Made by a program: the position numbers and the translations under genes. The notes beneath the pieces were generated by a model. That model was given only the letters and a program-made list of their open reading frames with translations. It ran no database searches and was not told the DNA's origin. This document shows positions 26,958-35,638 of a DNA stretch of 64,000 nucleotides, one piece after another. Where the stretch lies: assembly GCF_029892425.1 (NCBI RefSeq), contig NZ_JARXWB010000006.1, positions 248,001 to 312,000 on the forward strand. The letters run 5' to 3'. Origin of the DNA: Bradyrhizobium sp. BR13661 (GTDB lineage: Bacteria > Pseudomonadota > Alphaproteobacteria > Rhizobiales > Xanthobacteraceae). Position 1 is the stretch's first letter. Every line of letters begins with the position of its first letter.

Positions 26958-28103
26958 ATGCAATTCGCTCTGAACGAGGATCAGGTCGCGGTTCGCGACA
27001 TGGCGCTGGCGTTTGCGGCGGAAAAGATCGCGCCGCACGCGCTGCGCTGGGACGAGGAGAAGCATTTCCCCGTCGACGTGATGCGCGAAGCAGCCACGCT
27101 CGGTATGGGCGGCATCTACATTCGCGAGGACGTCGGCGGCTCCGCTATGACACGCTTCGACGCGGCGCTGATCTTCGAGGCGCTGGCGACGGGCTGTCCG
27201 ACCACCTCGGCCTTCATTTCCATCCACAACATGGCGAGCTGGATGATCGATGCCTTCGGCAGCGACCCCCAGCGCCATCAGTGGTTGCCGAAGCTCTGCT
27301 CCATGGAGCTGATCGCGAGCTACTGCCTGACCGAACCGGGCGCGGGCTCGGATGCGGCGGCGCTGCGTACGCGCGCCGTGCGCGACGGCGACCACTACGT
27401 ACTCAACGGCCAGAAGCAGTTCATCTCCGGCGCGGGCGGCACCGATCTGCTGGTCGCGATGGTGCGCACCGGTAGCGACGGCCCCGGCGGAATCTCGACG
27501 CTGGTCATCGACGGCAAGACATCAGGCGTGTCGTACGGCGCCAACGAGCGCAAGATGGGCTGGAACGCGCAGCCGACCCGCGCGGTGATGTTCGAGAACG
27601 CCCGTGTGCCGGTTACCAACCGGTTGAGCGAGGAGGGCACAGGCTTCAAGATCGCGATGGCCGGCCTCGATGGCGGCCGCCTCAACATCACGGCGTGTTC
27701 TCTTGGCGGTGCCCAAACGGCGCTCGACAAGGCGCGCGCCTACATGAAGGAGCGCAAAGCCTTTGGAAAGCGTCTCGACGAATTCCAGGCGCTGCAATTC
27801 AAGCTCGCCGACATGGCAATCGAGCTCGAGGCGGCGCGCACATTCCTGTGGCGCGCTGCCGCCGCGCTCGACCGCAAGGACCCCGACGCCACCATGCTCT
27901 GCGCGATGGCCAAACGCTTCGGCACCGATGTTGGCTTCGAGGTCGCCAACCATGCCCTTCAGCTTCACGGCGGCTACGGTTACCTCAGCGAATACGGCAT
28001 CGAGAAGATCGTGCGCGATCTGCGCGTGCACCAGATCCTCGAAGGCACCAATGAAATCATGCGGCTCATTGTGGCGCGCAAACTGATCGAGGGCGCGCGA
28101 TGA
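26958..28103 (+). CDS. Acyl-CoA dehydrogenase, probably isobutyryl-CoA dehydrogenase
   Basis: 381 residues, a single-domain ACAD. YCLTEPGAGSDAAALRTRAV (about 118-137) is the FAD-binding signature 1 and QLHGGYGYLSEYGIEKIVRD (about 335) signature 2. LEGTNEIMR near the end supplies the catalytic-base glutamate in the position used by short-chain ACADs. Its place between mmsA and the 3-hydroxyisobutyryl-CoA hydrolase gene points to isobutyryl-CoA as substrate, giving methacrylyl-CoA. It overlaps the next gene as ATGA. Specificity is inferred from the operon. Confidence 0.9.
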   Translation: MQFALNEDQVAVRDMALAFAAEKIAPHALRWDEEKHFPVDVMREAATLGMGGIYIREDVGGSAMTRFDAALIFEALATGCPTTSAFISIHNMASWMIDAFGSDPQRHQWLPKLCSMELIASYCLTEPGAGSDAAALRTRAVRDGDHYVLNGQKQFISGAGGTDLLVAMVRTGSDGPGGISTLVIDGKTSGVSYGANERKMGWNAQPTRAVMFENARVPVTNRLSEEGTGFKIAMAGLDGGRLNITACSLGGAQTALDKARAYMKERKAFGKRLDEFQALQFKLADMAIELEAARTFLWRAAAALDRKDPDATMLCAMAKRFGTDVGFEVANHALQLHGGYGYLSEYGIEKIVRDLRVHQILEGTNEIMRLIVARKLIEGAR

Positions 28104-29167
28104 GTTCAGTGGAAGAAGGCGACCTCATCGTTCGCCGCGAGGGCGCGGCAGGTGTGATTCGCCTCAACCGTCCCAAGGCGATCAACGCCATGACGCTGGA
28201 GATGTCCGAGGGCATCGACGCGGCGCTCGATCGCTTCGAGACAGATCCTGAAGTCGCGTTGATCATTCTGGAAGGCGCCGGCGAGCGCGGTCTCTGCGCT
28301 GGTGGCGACATTCGCGGCCTCTGGGAGAGCTCGTGCGAGGGCGGCGATCTCGGCGCGCGGTTCTGGCGCCAGGAATACGTCATGAACGCGCGGATCGCGA
28401 GATATCCGAAGCCCTATGTCGCGTTCATGGACGGCCTCGTGATGGGCGGCGGCGTTGGGCTGTCGGGCCATGCCAGCCACCGCGTGGTCACTGACCGCAC
28501 CAGGCTGGCGATGCCCGAGGTCGGCCTCGGCTTCTTCCCCGATGTCGGCGGCACATGGCTGCTGTCGCGATCGCCCGGCGAGATCGGGACTTACTTTGGC
28601 TTGACCGGCCAGACCATGAACGGGCCCGACGCGATCCACGCGAAATTCGCGGATGCCGTGGTCTCCGCAGCCAAATGGCCGGAGCTGCGCGAGGCGCTGA
28701 CCAGGGTTCGCCAGGGCGCGACCGCGGCCGAGGTGACCAAGCTCATCAACGGCTTTGCGACGGGGGAGACCGCGGGGCCGGTCGCCGCCAAGGAGCCGGT
28801 CATCGACGCCTTGTTCGGCTTCGACCGCATGGAAGACATCTTTGCCGCGCTCAAGCGCGACGGCTCCGAGTTCGCGCTGGCGACGCTGAAGACGCTCAAC
28901 GAAAAATCGCCGCGCGGCATGGTGGTGACGCTCAAACTGCTGCGGCTGGCGCGCACCGCATCAAGCCTGGAAGAATGCCTGGTGCGCGAATATCGGGCCG
29001 CCTGCGAAGTTTTCCGCAGCGATGATTTCCGTGAGGGCGTGCGCGCCGCCGTGATCGACAAGGACCGCAACCCGACCTGGTCGCCGCCGCGAATCGAGGA
29101 TGTCACGCCGCAAATGCTGGCGCCGTATCTCGCCGAGATCGGCGCTAATGAGCTGAAGTTCAACTAA
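28100..29167 (+). CDS. 3-hydroxyisobutyryl-CoA hydrolase (crotonase fold)
   Basis: 355 residues, longer than a plain enoyl-CoA hydratase and typical of HIBCH. LCAGGDIRGLW (about 62-72) and MDGLVMGGGVGLSGHASHRV (about 111-130) form the oxyanion hole. MPEVGLGFFPDVGG (about 138-151) has the Glu and Asp that HIBCH enzymes use for hydrolysis. It would release 3-hydroxyisobutyrate from its CoA ester, the substrate for MmsB encoded next. The ATG overlaps the previous stop by 4 bases, so translation is coupled. A hydratase for methacrylyl-CoA is not encoded in this operon. Confidence 0.9.
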   Translation: MSSVEEGDLIVRREGAAGVIRLNRPKAINAMTLEMSEGIDAALDRFETDPEVALIILEGAGERGLCAGGDIRGLWESSCEGGDLGARFWRQEYVMNARIARYPKPYVAFMDGLVMGGGVGLSGHASHRVVTDRTRLAMPEVGLGFFPDVGGTWLLSRSPGEIGTYFGLTGQTMNGPDAIHAKFADAVVSAAKWPELREALTRVRQGATAAEVTKLINGFATGETAGPVAAKEPVIDALFGFDRMEDIFAALKRDGSEFALATLKTLNEKSPRGMVVTLKLLRLARTASSLEECLVREYRAACEVFRSDDFREGVRAAVIDKDRNPTWSPPRIEDVTPQMLAPYLAEIGANELKFN

Positions 29168-29194
29168 TCAACGGAACGAGCGGAGGAAACGACA

Positions 29195-30085
29195 ATGGCC
29201 ACGATCGCATTCATCGGTCTCGGCAACATGGGTGGCCCGATGGCCGCCAATCTGGTCAAGGCTGGCCACAAGGTCGTGGCGTTCGACCTCGTCGAGGCCT
29301 CCCGCAATCAGGCCAAGGCCGATGGCGCCGGCATTGCCGACAGCGCCGTGGGCGCGGTGAAGGGCGCCGACGTCGTCGTCACGATGCTCCCCGCAGGCAA
29401 GCACGTGCTTGGCGTCTGGAACGAGGTCGTCCCTGTTATGACCAAGGGCACGCTGATCATCGACAGCTCCACCATCGACGTCGAGAGCGCCCGTCAGGCG
29501 CATGCGCTTGCCGCCAAGAATGGCGTGCTCTCGGTCGACGCGCCGGTGTCCGGTGGCACCGGTGGTGCAAAGGGCGCGACCCTCACCTTCATGTGCGGCG
29601 GCGAGGAGAGCGCGTTCGCGGCGGCAAAACCCGTGCTGGAGAAGATGGGCAAGAAGATCGTCCATTGCGGCGGCGCCGGCGCGGGGCAGGCAGCAAAGAT
29701 CTGCAACAACATGATCCTCGGCATTTCCATGATCGCGGTGAGCGAAGCGTTCGCGCTTGGCGAAAAGCTCGGTCTCTCGCATCAGGCCCTATTTGATGTT
29801 GCCTCGACCTCGTCGGGCCAGTGCTGGTCGCTGACCACCTATTGCCCGGTTCCTGGCCCGGTGCCGACCTCGCCGGCCAACAACGACTACAAGCCGGGTT
29901 TCGCCTCGGCGCTGATGGTGAAGGACCTGACCCTGGCGCAGGACGCCGCGAAGGCCGCGGGTGCGGCCACGCCGCTCGGCAAGCATGCGCAGGAGATCTA
30001 TCAGTCTTTCGACGCAGCCGGCCAGGGCGGGGTGGATTTTTCCGGAATTATCAAGCACGTTAGGGGGCTAGCCGGGAAAGCTTGA
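29195..30085 (+). CDS. mmsB: 3-hydroxyisobutyrate dehydrogenase
   Basis: 296 residues of the beta-hydroxyacid dehydrogenase family. The N-terminal FIGLGNMGGPMAANLVKAGH is the NAD-binding signature, VDAPVSGGTGGAKGATLTFM the substrate loop, and GAGQAAKICNNMILGISM (about 166) includes the catalytic lysine. It oxidises 3-hydroxyisobutyrate to methylmalonate semialdehyde, which MmsA consumes. GGAGGAAA lies shortly before the ATG. The stop shares a base with the next start (TGATG). Confidence 0.95.
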   Translation: MATIAFIGLGNMGGPMAANLVKAGHKVVAFDLVEASRNQAKADGAGIADSAVGAVKGADVVVTMLPAGKHVLGVWNEVVPVMTKGTLIIDSSTIDVESARQAHALAAKNGVLSVDAPVSGGTGGAKGATLTFMCGGEESAFAAAKPVLEKMGKKIVHCGGAGAGQAAKICNNMILGISMIAVSEAFALGEKLGLSHQALFDVASTSSGQCWSLTTYCPVPGPVPTSPANNDYKPGFASALMVKDLTLAQDAAKAAGAATPLGKHAQEIYQSFDAAGQGGVDFSGIIKHVRGLAGKA

Positions 30086-31800
30086 TGACGACATTTCAGG
30101 AAGCGCGCGCGTTTCTGCTTGCTAACCGTACGGATTACGAGACAGCGGTCAGGGATTTCCGTTGGCCCGATCCTGACCCTTTCAACTGGGCGCTCGACTG
30201 GTTCGACGAGCTCGCGAAGGATGCGGACGCCAGGGACCGGCCCGCGCTCTGGATTGTCGATGCTGCGCAGGACAAGCAGACAAAACTCTCCTTCGCGGCG
30301 CTCTCGAAGCGCTCGAACCAGGTTGCCAACTTCCTCCGCGCACGGGGCCTGAAGCGCGGCGATCATCTGCTGCTGCTGCTCGGCAATGTGGTTCCGCTGT
30401 GGGAGACGATGCTGGCGGCGATCAAGCTCGGCGTCGTCGTTATTCCTGCGACGACGCTGCTCACCGCCGATGAATTGCGCGACCGGCTCGATCGCGGCAG
30501 AGCGAAGGCGGTGGTGGCTGCGCAGGACCAGGTCGCGAAGTTTGCGAGCCTTGGCGTCGAAGGCGTGGCCCGCATCGTTGTGGGCGAGGCATCCGACGGC
30601 TGGCTCGCTTTTGACGAGGCTGCGCAGGCGTCGGAGAATTTTACGCCCGATGGTCCGACCAATGCCGACGACCCGATGCTGCTCTATTTCACCTCGGGCA
30701 CGACGGCAAAACCGAAGCTCGTCCGGCACAGCCAGCGCAGCTATCCCGTTGGCCATCTCTCCACCATGTACTGGATCGGGCTGAAGCCCGGCGACATCCA
30801 TCTCAACATCTCATCGCCCGGCTGGGCCAAGCACGCCTGGAGCTGCTTCTTCGCGCCGTGGAATGCGGGCGCCACCGTGTTCGTGGTGAACCAGCCGCGC
30901 TTCGATGCCAAGGGGCTGCTCGGCACCATCGGCCGCTGCGGCGTCACCACGCTGTGCGCGCCGCCGACCGTGTGGCGGCTGTTCATTCAGGAGAACCTTG
31001 CGTCCTTCAAAGTGAGCTTGCGCGAGGTCTGCGGCGCCGGCGAGCCGCTCAATCCTGAAGTGATCGACCAGGTGCAAGCGGCCTGGGGGCTCACCATCCG
31101 CGACGGCTACGGCCAGACCGAGACCACGGCGCTCGCCGGCAATTCGCCGGGCCAGAAGATCAAGATCGGCTCGATGGGCCGGCCGTTGCCAGGCTACCGC
31201 GTGCAGGTCAGCGACGCCGATGGCCATCGGGTCAAGGAGGGCGAGGTGGCCCTGCTGCTCGGCGCTAACAGGCCCGCCGGTCTGATGCAGGGTTATCAGG
31301 GCGACGACGGCAAACTGTCCGGCGCCGAAGGCGAGCTCTATCGCAGCGGCGACGTGGTCTTCGAAGACGAAGACGGCTATCTCACCTTCGTCGGCCGCTC
31401 CGACGACGTTTTCAAATCCTCCGACTATCGCATCAGCCCGTTCGAGCTGGAGAGCGTCCTGCTCGAGCATGAGCTCGTCGCGGAAGCAGCGGTGGTGCCA
31501 AGCCCGGACCCCATCCGGCTCGCGATCCCAAAGGCCTTCGTGCTGCTAACGTCGGGCGCGGAGCGGACGCCGGAGACGGCGCTGTCCATCTTCAAGCACC
31601 TGCACACGCGGCTTGCGCCGTTCAAGCGCATCCGCCGGCTCGAGATCGTCACTGAGCTGCCGAAGACGATCTCTGGCAAAATCCGCCGCGTGCAGCTACG
31701 ACGGCTCGAACGCGACAATGATCGCGACGATCCGCTGCGCGGCCGGGAATTCCGCGAGGAGGATTTTCCGGAGCTGCCGAAAACAAGAAGTGAGACCTAA
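30085..31800 (+). CDS. AMP-forming acyl-CoA synthetase
   Basis: I use the ATG at 30085 (571 residues). The adenylate-forming signatures are clear: LLYFTSGTTAKPKLVRH at about 193, the P-loop-like motif A3; YGQTETT at about 343 (A5); RSGDVVFEDEDGYLTFVGRS at about 420 (A7-A8); and PKTISGKIRRVQLRR near the C-terminus with the catalytic lysine (A10). The pattern fits medium-chain or branched acyl-CoA ligases rather than acetyl-CoA synthetase. Coupled directly to mmsB, it could activate isobutyrate or a related acid for the pathway; substrate is inferred. Confidence 0.92.
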   Translation: MTTFQEARAFLLANRTDYETAVRDFRWPDPDPFNWALDWFDELAKDADARDRPALWIVDAAQDKQTKLSFAALSKRSNQVANFLRARGLKRGDHLLLLLGNVVPLWETMLAAIKLGVVVIPATTLLTADELRDRLDRGRAKAVVAAQDQVAKFASLGVEGVARIVVGEASDGWLAFDEAAQASENFTPDGPTNADDPMLLYFTSGTTAKPKLVRHSQRSYPVGHLSTMYWIGLKPGDIHLNISSPGWAKHAWSCFFAPWNAGATVFVVNQPRFDAKGLLGTIGRCGVTTLCAPPTVWRLFIQENLASFKVSLREVCGAGEPLNPEVIDQVQAAWGLTIRDGYGQTETTALAGNSPGQKIKIGSMGRPLPGYRVQVSDADGHRVKEGEVALLLGANRPAGLMQGYQGDDGKLSGAEGELYRSGDVVFEDEDGYLTFVGRSDDVFKSSDYRISPFELESVLLEHELVAEAAVVPSPDPIRLAIPKAFVLLTSGAERTPETALSIFKHLHTRLAPFKRIRRLEIVTELPKTISGKIRRVQLRRLERDNDRDDPLRGREFREEDFPELPKTRSET

Positions 31801-32277
31801 GTGAACCAAATCTGGAAGTCGCCGCCGATCACGCTAGAGGCCTATCAGGCCATGGTCGGCAAGGAGATCGGCGTTTCGTCCTGGCATCTGATCGATCAGC
31901 CCCGCATCGACACCTATGCCGACGTGACCGAGGATCACCAGTTCATCCATGTCGACCCTGAAAGGGCCAAGGAAACGGCGTTCGGCACCACCATTGCGCA
32001 CGGCTTCCTGACCATGTCGATGCTGTCGGTGATGTCCTACGAAGTGATGCCGGCGATTGCGGGCACCACGATGGGCGTCAATTACGGCTTCGACAAGCTG
32101 CGCTTCATCTCGCCGGTCCGTTCAGGCAAGCGCGTCCGCGGCCGTTTCGTGCTGGCCGAGGCCAAGCTTCGCAAGCCCAACGAGTTGCAGTCCCGCACCA
32201 ATGTGACGATCGAGATCGAGGGCGAGGACAAGCCCGCGCTGGTCGCCGAGTGGCTCGGCCTGACCTATTTCGCTTGA
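31801..32277 (+). CDS. MaoC-family (R)-hydratase
   Basis: 158 residues starting at a GTG directly after the preceding TAA. The hotdog core has DVTEDHQFIHVDPERAKETA (about 41-60) with the Asp/His hydratase dyad, then IAHGFLTMSML. MaoC proteins hydrate 2-enoyl-CoA to the (R)-3-hydroxyacyl-CoA. The zero-base spacing implies translational coupling with the ligase gene. It could be the hydratase that the HIBYL-CoA hydrolase operon lacks, or part of a separate ligase-MaoC-SDR module. Confidence 0.9.
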   Translation: MNQIWKSPPITLEAYQAMVGKEIGVSSWHLIDQPRIDTYADVTEDHQFIHVDPERAKETAFGTTIAHGFLTMSMLSVMSYEVMPAIAGTTMGVNYGFDKLRFISPVRSGKRVRGRFVLAEAKLRKPNELQSRTNVTIEIEGEDKPALVAEWLGLTYFA

Positions 32278-32289
32278 CCTGAGGCGTCG

Positions 32290-32373
32290 TTGCCGGGCTT
32301 GACCCGGCAACCCATCGCTGCTCAAAAGCCTGTCGATTTTGATGGATGGCCGGGTCAAGCCCGGCCATGACGG
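32290..32373. repeat. Palindromic repeat with GGCTTGACCCGG / CCGGGTCAAGCC arms
   Basis: TTGCCGGGCTTGACCCGGCAA at the left is itself a hairpin, and GGCCGGGTCAAGCCCGGCCA at the right is its near inverted copy. Together they form a long cruciform between the MaoC and SDR genes. A related GGCTTGACCGG segment occurs at 53255-53357. Confidence 0.7.
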
Positions 32374-32395
32374 TCTAACATCTAGGAAACGCACA

Positions 32396-33313
32396 ATGGC
32401 AATCAGGTTCGACGGACGCGTCGCCATCGTCACCGGCGCGGGCAATGGTCTCGGAAAGGCGCATGCGCTGGGCCTTGCGAGCCGCGGCGCCAAAGTCGTC
32501 GTCAACGATTTCGGCGGTGCACGCGACGGCACTGGCGCCTCGCTCTCGCCGGCCGAAGCAGTGGTCGAGGAGATCCGCAAAGCCGGCGGCACCGCGATGG
32601 CCGACGGCGCCGACGTCTCGAATTTCGAGCAGGTGACCGCCATGGTCGAGCGCGCCACCAAGGAGTGGGGCAGCGTCGACATCATGTGCGCGAATGCCGG
32701 CATCCTGCGCGACAAGTCGTTCGGCAAGATGGAAGCGGCCGATTTCCAGAAGGTGCTGGACGTGCACCTCGTCGGCACCTTCTATTGCTGCAAGGCGGTC
32801 TGGGCCGGCATGCGCGACCGGAACTACGGCCGCATCGTGCTGACGACGTCGTCGTCCGGCCTGTACGGCAATTTCGGCCAGGCCAATTACGGCGCGGCCA
32901 AGTCGGGCATGGTCGGCCTGATGAATGTGCTCGCCGAGGAAGGCCGCAAAAACAACATTCGCGTCAACATCATCTCGCCGACGGCCGCGACCCGCATGAC
33001 CGAAGAGCTGTTGCCGCCGCAGGCGCTGCAGCTGATGAAGCCGAACGCGATTACACCGGCGGTCGAGTACATGCTCAGCGAGGACGCACCGACCCGTACC
33101 ATCATGGGCGCCGGCGCCGGCTCCTTCGCCGTGATCAAGATCCTCGAGAGCGAAGGTATCAACCTGCCGGAGTCCGAATGGACGCCGGATGCTATTGCCG
33201 CGCATTTCGCCGAGATCAGCGACATGTCGAAGGCGAGGGCGCTCGCTGGCGCGTTCGAGCAGACGCAGAAATACGTCGCGCAGGCAGCAGTGCGGGCGGG
33301 GATCAAGCTCTGA
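32396..33313 (+). CDS. Short-chain dehydrogenase/reductase
   Basis: 305 residues from the ATG 32396. GAGNGLGKAHALGLASRGAK (about 15-34) is the TGxxxGxG nucleotide site, NAGI at about 98 the central motif, and TTSSSGLYGNFGQANYGAAK gives the Ser-Tyr-Lys catalytic triad (YGAAK). The length and the DFGGARDGTG stretch match the SDR domain of multifunctional peroxisomal enzyme type 2, which oxidises (R)-3-hydroxyacyl-CoA made by a MaoC hydratase. A MaoC gene precedes it, so the two probably act in sequence. Its TGA overlaps the likely CTG start of the flavoprotein. Confidence 0.93.
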   Translation: MAIRFDGRVAIVTGAGNGLGKAHALGLASRGAKVVVNDFGGARDGTGASLSPAEAVVEEIRKAGGTAMADGADVSNFEQVTAMVERATKEWGSVDIMCANAGILRDKSFGKMEAADFQKVLDVHLVGTFYCCKAVWAGMRDRNYGRIVLTTSSSGLYGNFGQANYGAAKSGMVGLMNVLAEEGRKNNIRVNIISPTAATRMTEELLPPQALQLMKPNAITPAVEYMLSEDAPTRTIMGAGAGSFAVIKILESEGINLPESEWTPDAIAAHFAEISDMSKARALAGAFEQTQKYVAQAAVRAGIKL

Positions 33314-34527
33314 CTGACGTCGCCGTCATCGGGGCCGGTCCCGCCGGGCTGATGGCGGCGGAGGTGCTGGCGCGAGGCGGCGCCAGCGTCACGGTCTATG
33401 ACGCCATGCCGTCGGCGGGCCGCAAATTCCTGATGGCCGGCCGCGGCGGGCTCAATCTTACCCATAGCGAGCCGCTGGCGGATTTCCTGTCGCGCTACCG
33501 CGAAGCGCTGCCGCACCTGCGTGCTGCAGTGGAGTTGTTTCCGCCCGACGCGCTACGGGACTGGAGCGCAGGCCTGGGGCAGCTGACTTTTGTCGGCAGC
33601 AGCGGGCGCGTGTTTCCAAAAACATTCAAGGCCTCGCCCTTGCTGCGCGCCTGGCTGCGCCGGCTCGATGCCGCTGGCGTGCAGTTCGCGTTTCGGCATC
33701 GCTGGACCGGATGGGATGCCGAGGGGCGTCTGCAATTTGAAACGCCCGATGGCTCCCTTGCCGTCGCCGCTAACGCAACAGTGCTCGCACTGGGCGGTGC
33801 GAGCTGGCCGCGACTTGGGTCGAATGGCGCGTGGGTCAGTGGTCTCGCTGCGAAGGGCGTTTGCGTCTCAAAATTCCGGCCGGCCAATTCCGGCTTTACG
33901 GTCGCATGGTCCGATGTGTTCCGCGATCGTTTCGAGGGGCAGCCTCTGAAGGGCGTGGGTCTGACGATCGGCGCGCACACCGTGCGCGGCGAAGCGATGA
34001 TCACCCGTAGCGGCATCGAAGGCGGCGCGATCTACGCGCTTTCGGCAGAGCTACGCGAAGCCGTGCTCGGCATTGGGCAGGCAACGCTGATGATCGCATT
34101 GCGGCCCGATCTTGATACCGCCGCGCTGACGACGCGAATGTCGGGCACGCGCGGCAAGCAATCGCTCGCAAATTTCCTGCGCAAGGCAGCGCAATTGTCG
34201 CCGGTCGGCATCGGCCTGATGCAGGAAGCGGCCATCGCCTCCGGCCGTTCGCTGGCGGTGCTTTCGCCGGTGGAGCTCGCGCATCTGGTGAACGCGATTC
34301 CGGTTCAGTTGACCGGTGTCGCCCCGATCGAGCGCGCGATCTCGACCGCGGGCGGGGTGACCTTCGACGAGCTCGATGATCATTTCATGCTACGCAAATT
34401 GCCCGGCGTGTTCGCCGCCGGCGAGATGCTGGACTGGGAGGCGCCGACCGGCGGGTACTTGCTGCAGGCATCGTTTGCGACGGGCGCGGCAGCGGGCAGA
34501 GGTGCGCTGGAGTGGCTGAAGCGCTAA
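33310..34527 (+). CDS. HI0933-family NAD(P)/FAD-dependent oxidoreductase, probable CTG start
   Basis: 405 residues if translation begins at CTG 33310, which overlaps the SDR stop (CTGA) in the way ATGA couples other genes here. The next codons give TDVAVIGAGPAGLMAAEVLA, the dinucleotide-binding fold right at the N-terminus. The first downstream ATG would cut off that fold, and the upstream frame is the SDR gene in another frame. AGRKFLMAGRGGLNLTHSE and the closing GVFAAGEMLDWEAPTGGYLL are hallmarks of the HI0933/YhiN family. Biological role unknown. Confidence 0.87.
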   Translation: MTDVAVIGAGPAGLMAAEVLARGGASVTVYDAMPSAGRKFLMAGRGGLNLTHSEPLADFLSRYREALPHLRAAVELFPPDALRDWSAGLGQLTFVGSSGRVFPKTFKASPLLRAWLRRLDAAGVQFAFRHRWTGWDAEGRLQFETPDGSLAVAANATVLALGGASWPRLGSNGAWVSGLAAKGVCVSKFRPANSGFTVAWSDVFRDRFEGQPLKGVGLTIGAHTVRGEAMITRSGIEGGAIYALSAELREAVLGIGQATLMIALRPDLDTAALTTRMSGTRGKQSLANFLRKAAQLSPVGIGLMQEAAIASGRSLAVLSPVELAHLVNAIPVQLTGVAPIERAISTAGGVTFDELDDHFMLRKLPGVFAAGEMLDWEAPTGGYLLQASFATGAAAGRGALEWLKR

Positions 34528-34555
34528 CCACCGTCATTGCGAGCGCAGCGTGCTC

Positions 34556-35635
34556 TTACCTCAGCTTGCCGCGCGCCGCGACCGGCAACGTGCCGATGAT
34601 CTCATCGCCGCGGACCATCACCACCTCGTCCATCATGTTGACGACGACGCAGACGTGGTTCGGCACGATGCGTACGACGTCGCCGACATTGGGGCGCGTG
34701 TTGCTGCGGGAGAGGTCGAGGAAGCCGTGCTCCTCGGCGAATTTCGCGATTCTGGCTTCGGGATGCTCCAGGATCAGGCCATGGCCCTCGAGCCCGCCGG
34801 TATCCGTCGTCAGCGTCTTCGAGCCGGCGTCGAGAATGCCGCGCTCGGGCGCGGCGCGGCTGACCACCGTCGAATAGATGTGAAGCGCGCAATCGTCCCA
34901 GGTGGCTGAACCGGCCGCCACCTGCATGCGGTCGTTGTAGATATAGGTGCCGAAGCGGTGCTCGGTGCCGCCCTTGAGCTTGCCGATGTTGGGGAGGTTC
35001 GGCGTGCCGCCGGTCGAGACGATTTTTGCGTCGAGCCCGTGTGCGCGAACGCCGGCCAGCGCCTCGTCGAAAAACTTCTGTGCATCGCTCCAGCCTGTTT
35101 CGGTGGGGTAGAGCATGAAGCCGGCAAATTGCAGCCCCTTGGACGCGGCGATCTCGCGCGCCAGCGCAATCGCTTCCGCCGGCGTCTCGACGCCCGCGCG
35201 CTTGCGGCCGGTGTCGCATTCGACCACGACCGAGAGCGGACGCCCTGACGCAGCGGCAGCCTTGGGCAATCCGGCAACGACAGTCGAATTGTCGGCGGCA
35301 ACCGTCATGTTGGTCTTGGCATTCAGCGCGCCGAGACGCGCCATCTTCTCGTCGCCGAGCAGATTGTAGCTGATCAGGATGTCGTCGATGCCGGCATTGG
35401 CCATGATCTCGGCCTCGCCGATCTTCTGGCAGGTGATGCCCCTGGCGCCGGCCGCGATCTGCATCTTCGCAATCGTCGGGTTCTTGTGGGTCTTGATGTG
35501 CGGTCGGTTGGCAACGCCGGCATCGTCGCAGGCTTTCTGGATCCGCGCAATGTTGCGCTCGACCCTATCCATGTCGATGACGGCACAGGGCGTGCCGTAT
35601 TCGCGGGCGATCTTGGCGGCGAGGGGAGTGGTCAT
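34556..35635 (-). CDS. D-threonine aldolase-like PLP enzyme (DSD1/D-TA family)
   Basis: 359 residues of the alanine-racemase-like fold III. HIKTHKNP at about 46-53 contains the lysine that binds pyridoxal phosphate. The C-terminal beta domain ends VVRIVPNHVCVVVNMMDEV, whose His and Cys form the metal site of D-threonine aldolases and D-serine dehydratases. The enzyme would cleave D-3-hydroxy amino acids (to glycine plus aldehyde) or dehydrate D-serine. It is convergent with the flavoprotein gene and only 3 bases after the ABC-F stop in position, on the same strand as that gene. Confidence 0.92.
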   Translation of the reverse strand: MTTPLAAKIAREYGTPCAVIDMDRVERNIARIQKACDDAGVANRPHIKTHKNPTIAKMQIAAGARGITCQKIGEAEIMANAGIDDILISYNLLGDEKMARLGALNAKTNMTVAADNSTVVAGLPKAAAASGRPLSVVVECDTGRKRAGVETPAEAIALAREIAASKGLQFAGFMLYPTETGWSDAQKFFDEALAGVRAHGLDAKIVSTGGTPNLPNIGKLKGGTEHRFGTYIYNDRMQVAAGSATWDDCALHIYSTVVSRAAPERGILDAGSKTLTTDTGGLEGHGLILEHPEARIAKFAEEHGFLDLSRSNTRPNVGDVVRIVPNHVCVVVNMMDEVVMVRGDEIIGTLPVAARGKLR

Positions 35636-35638
35636 TGG

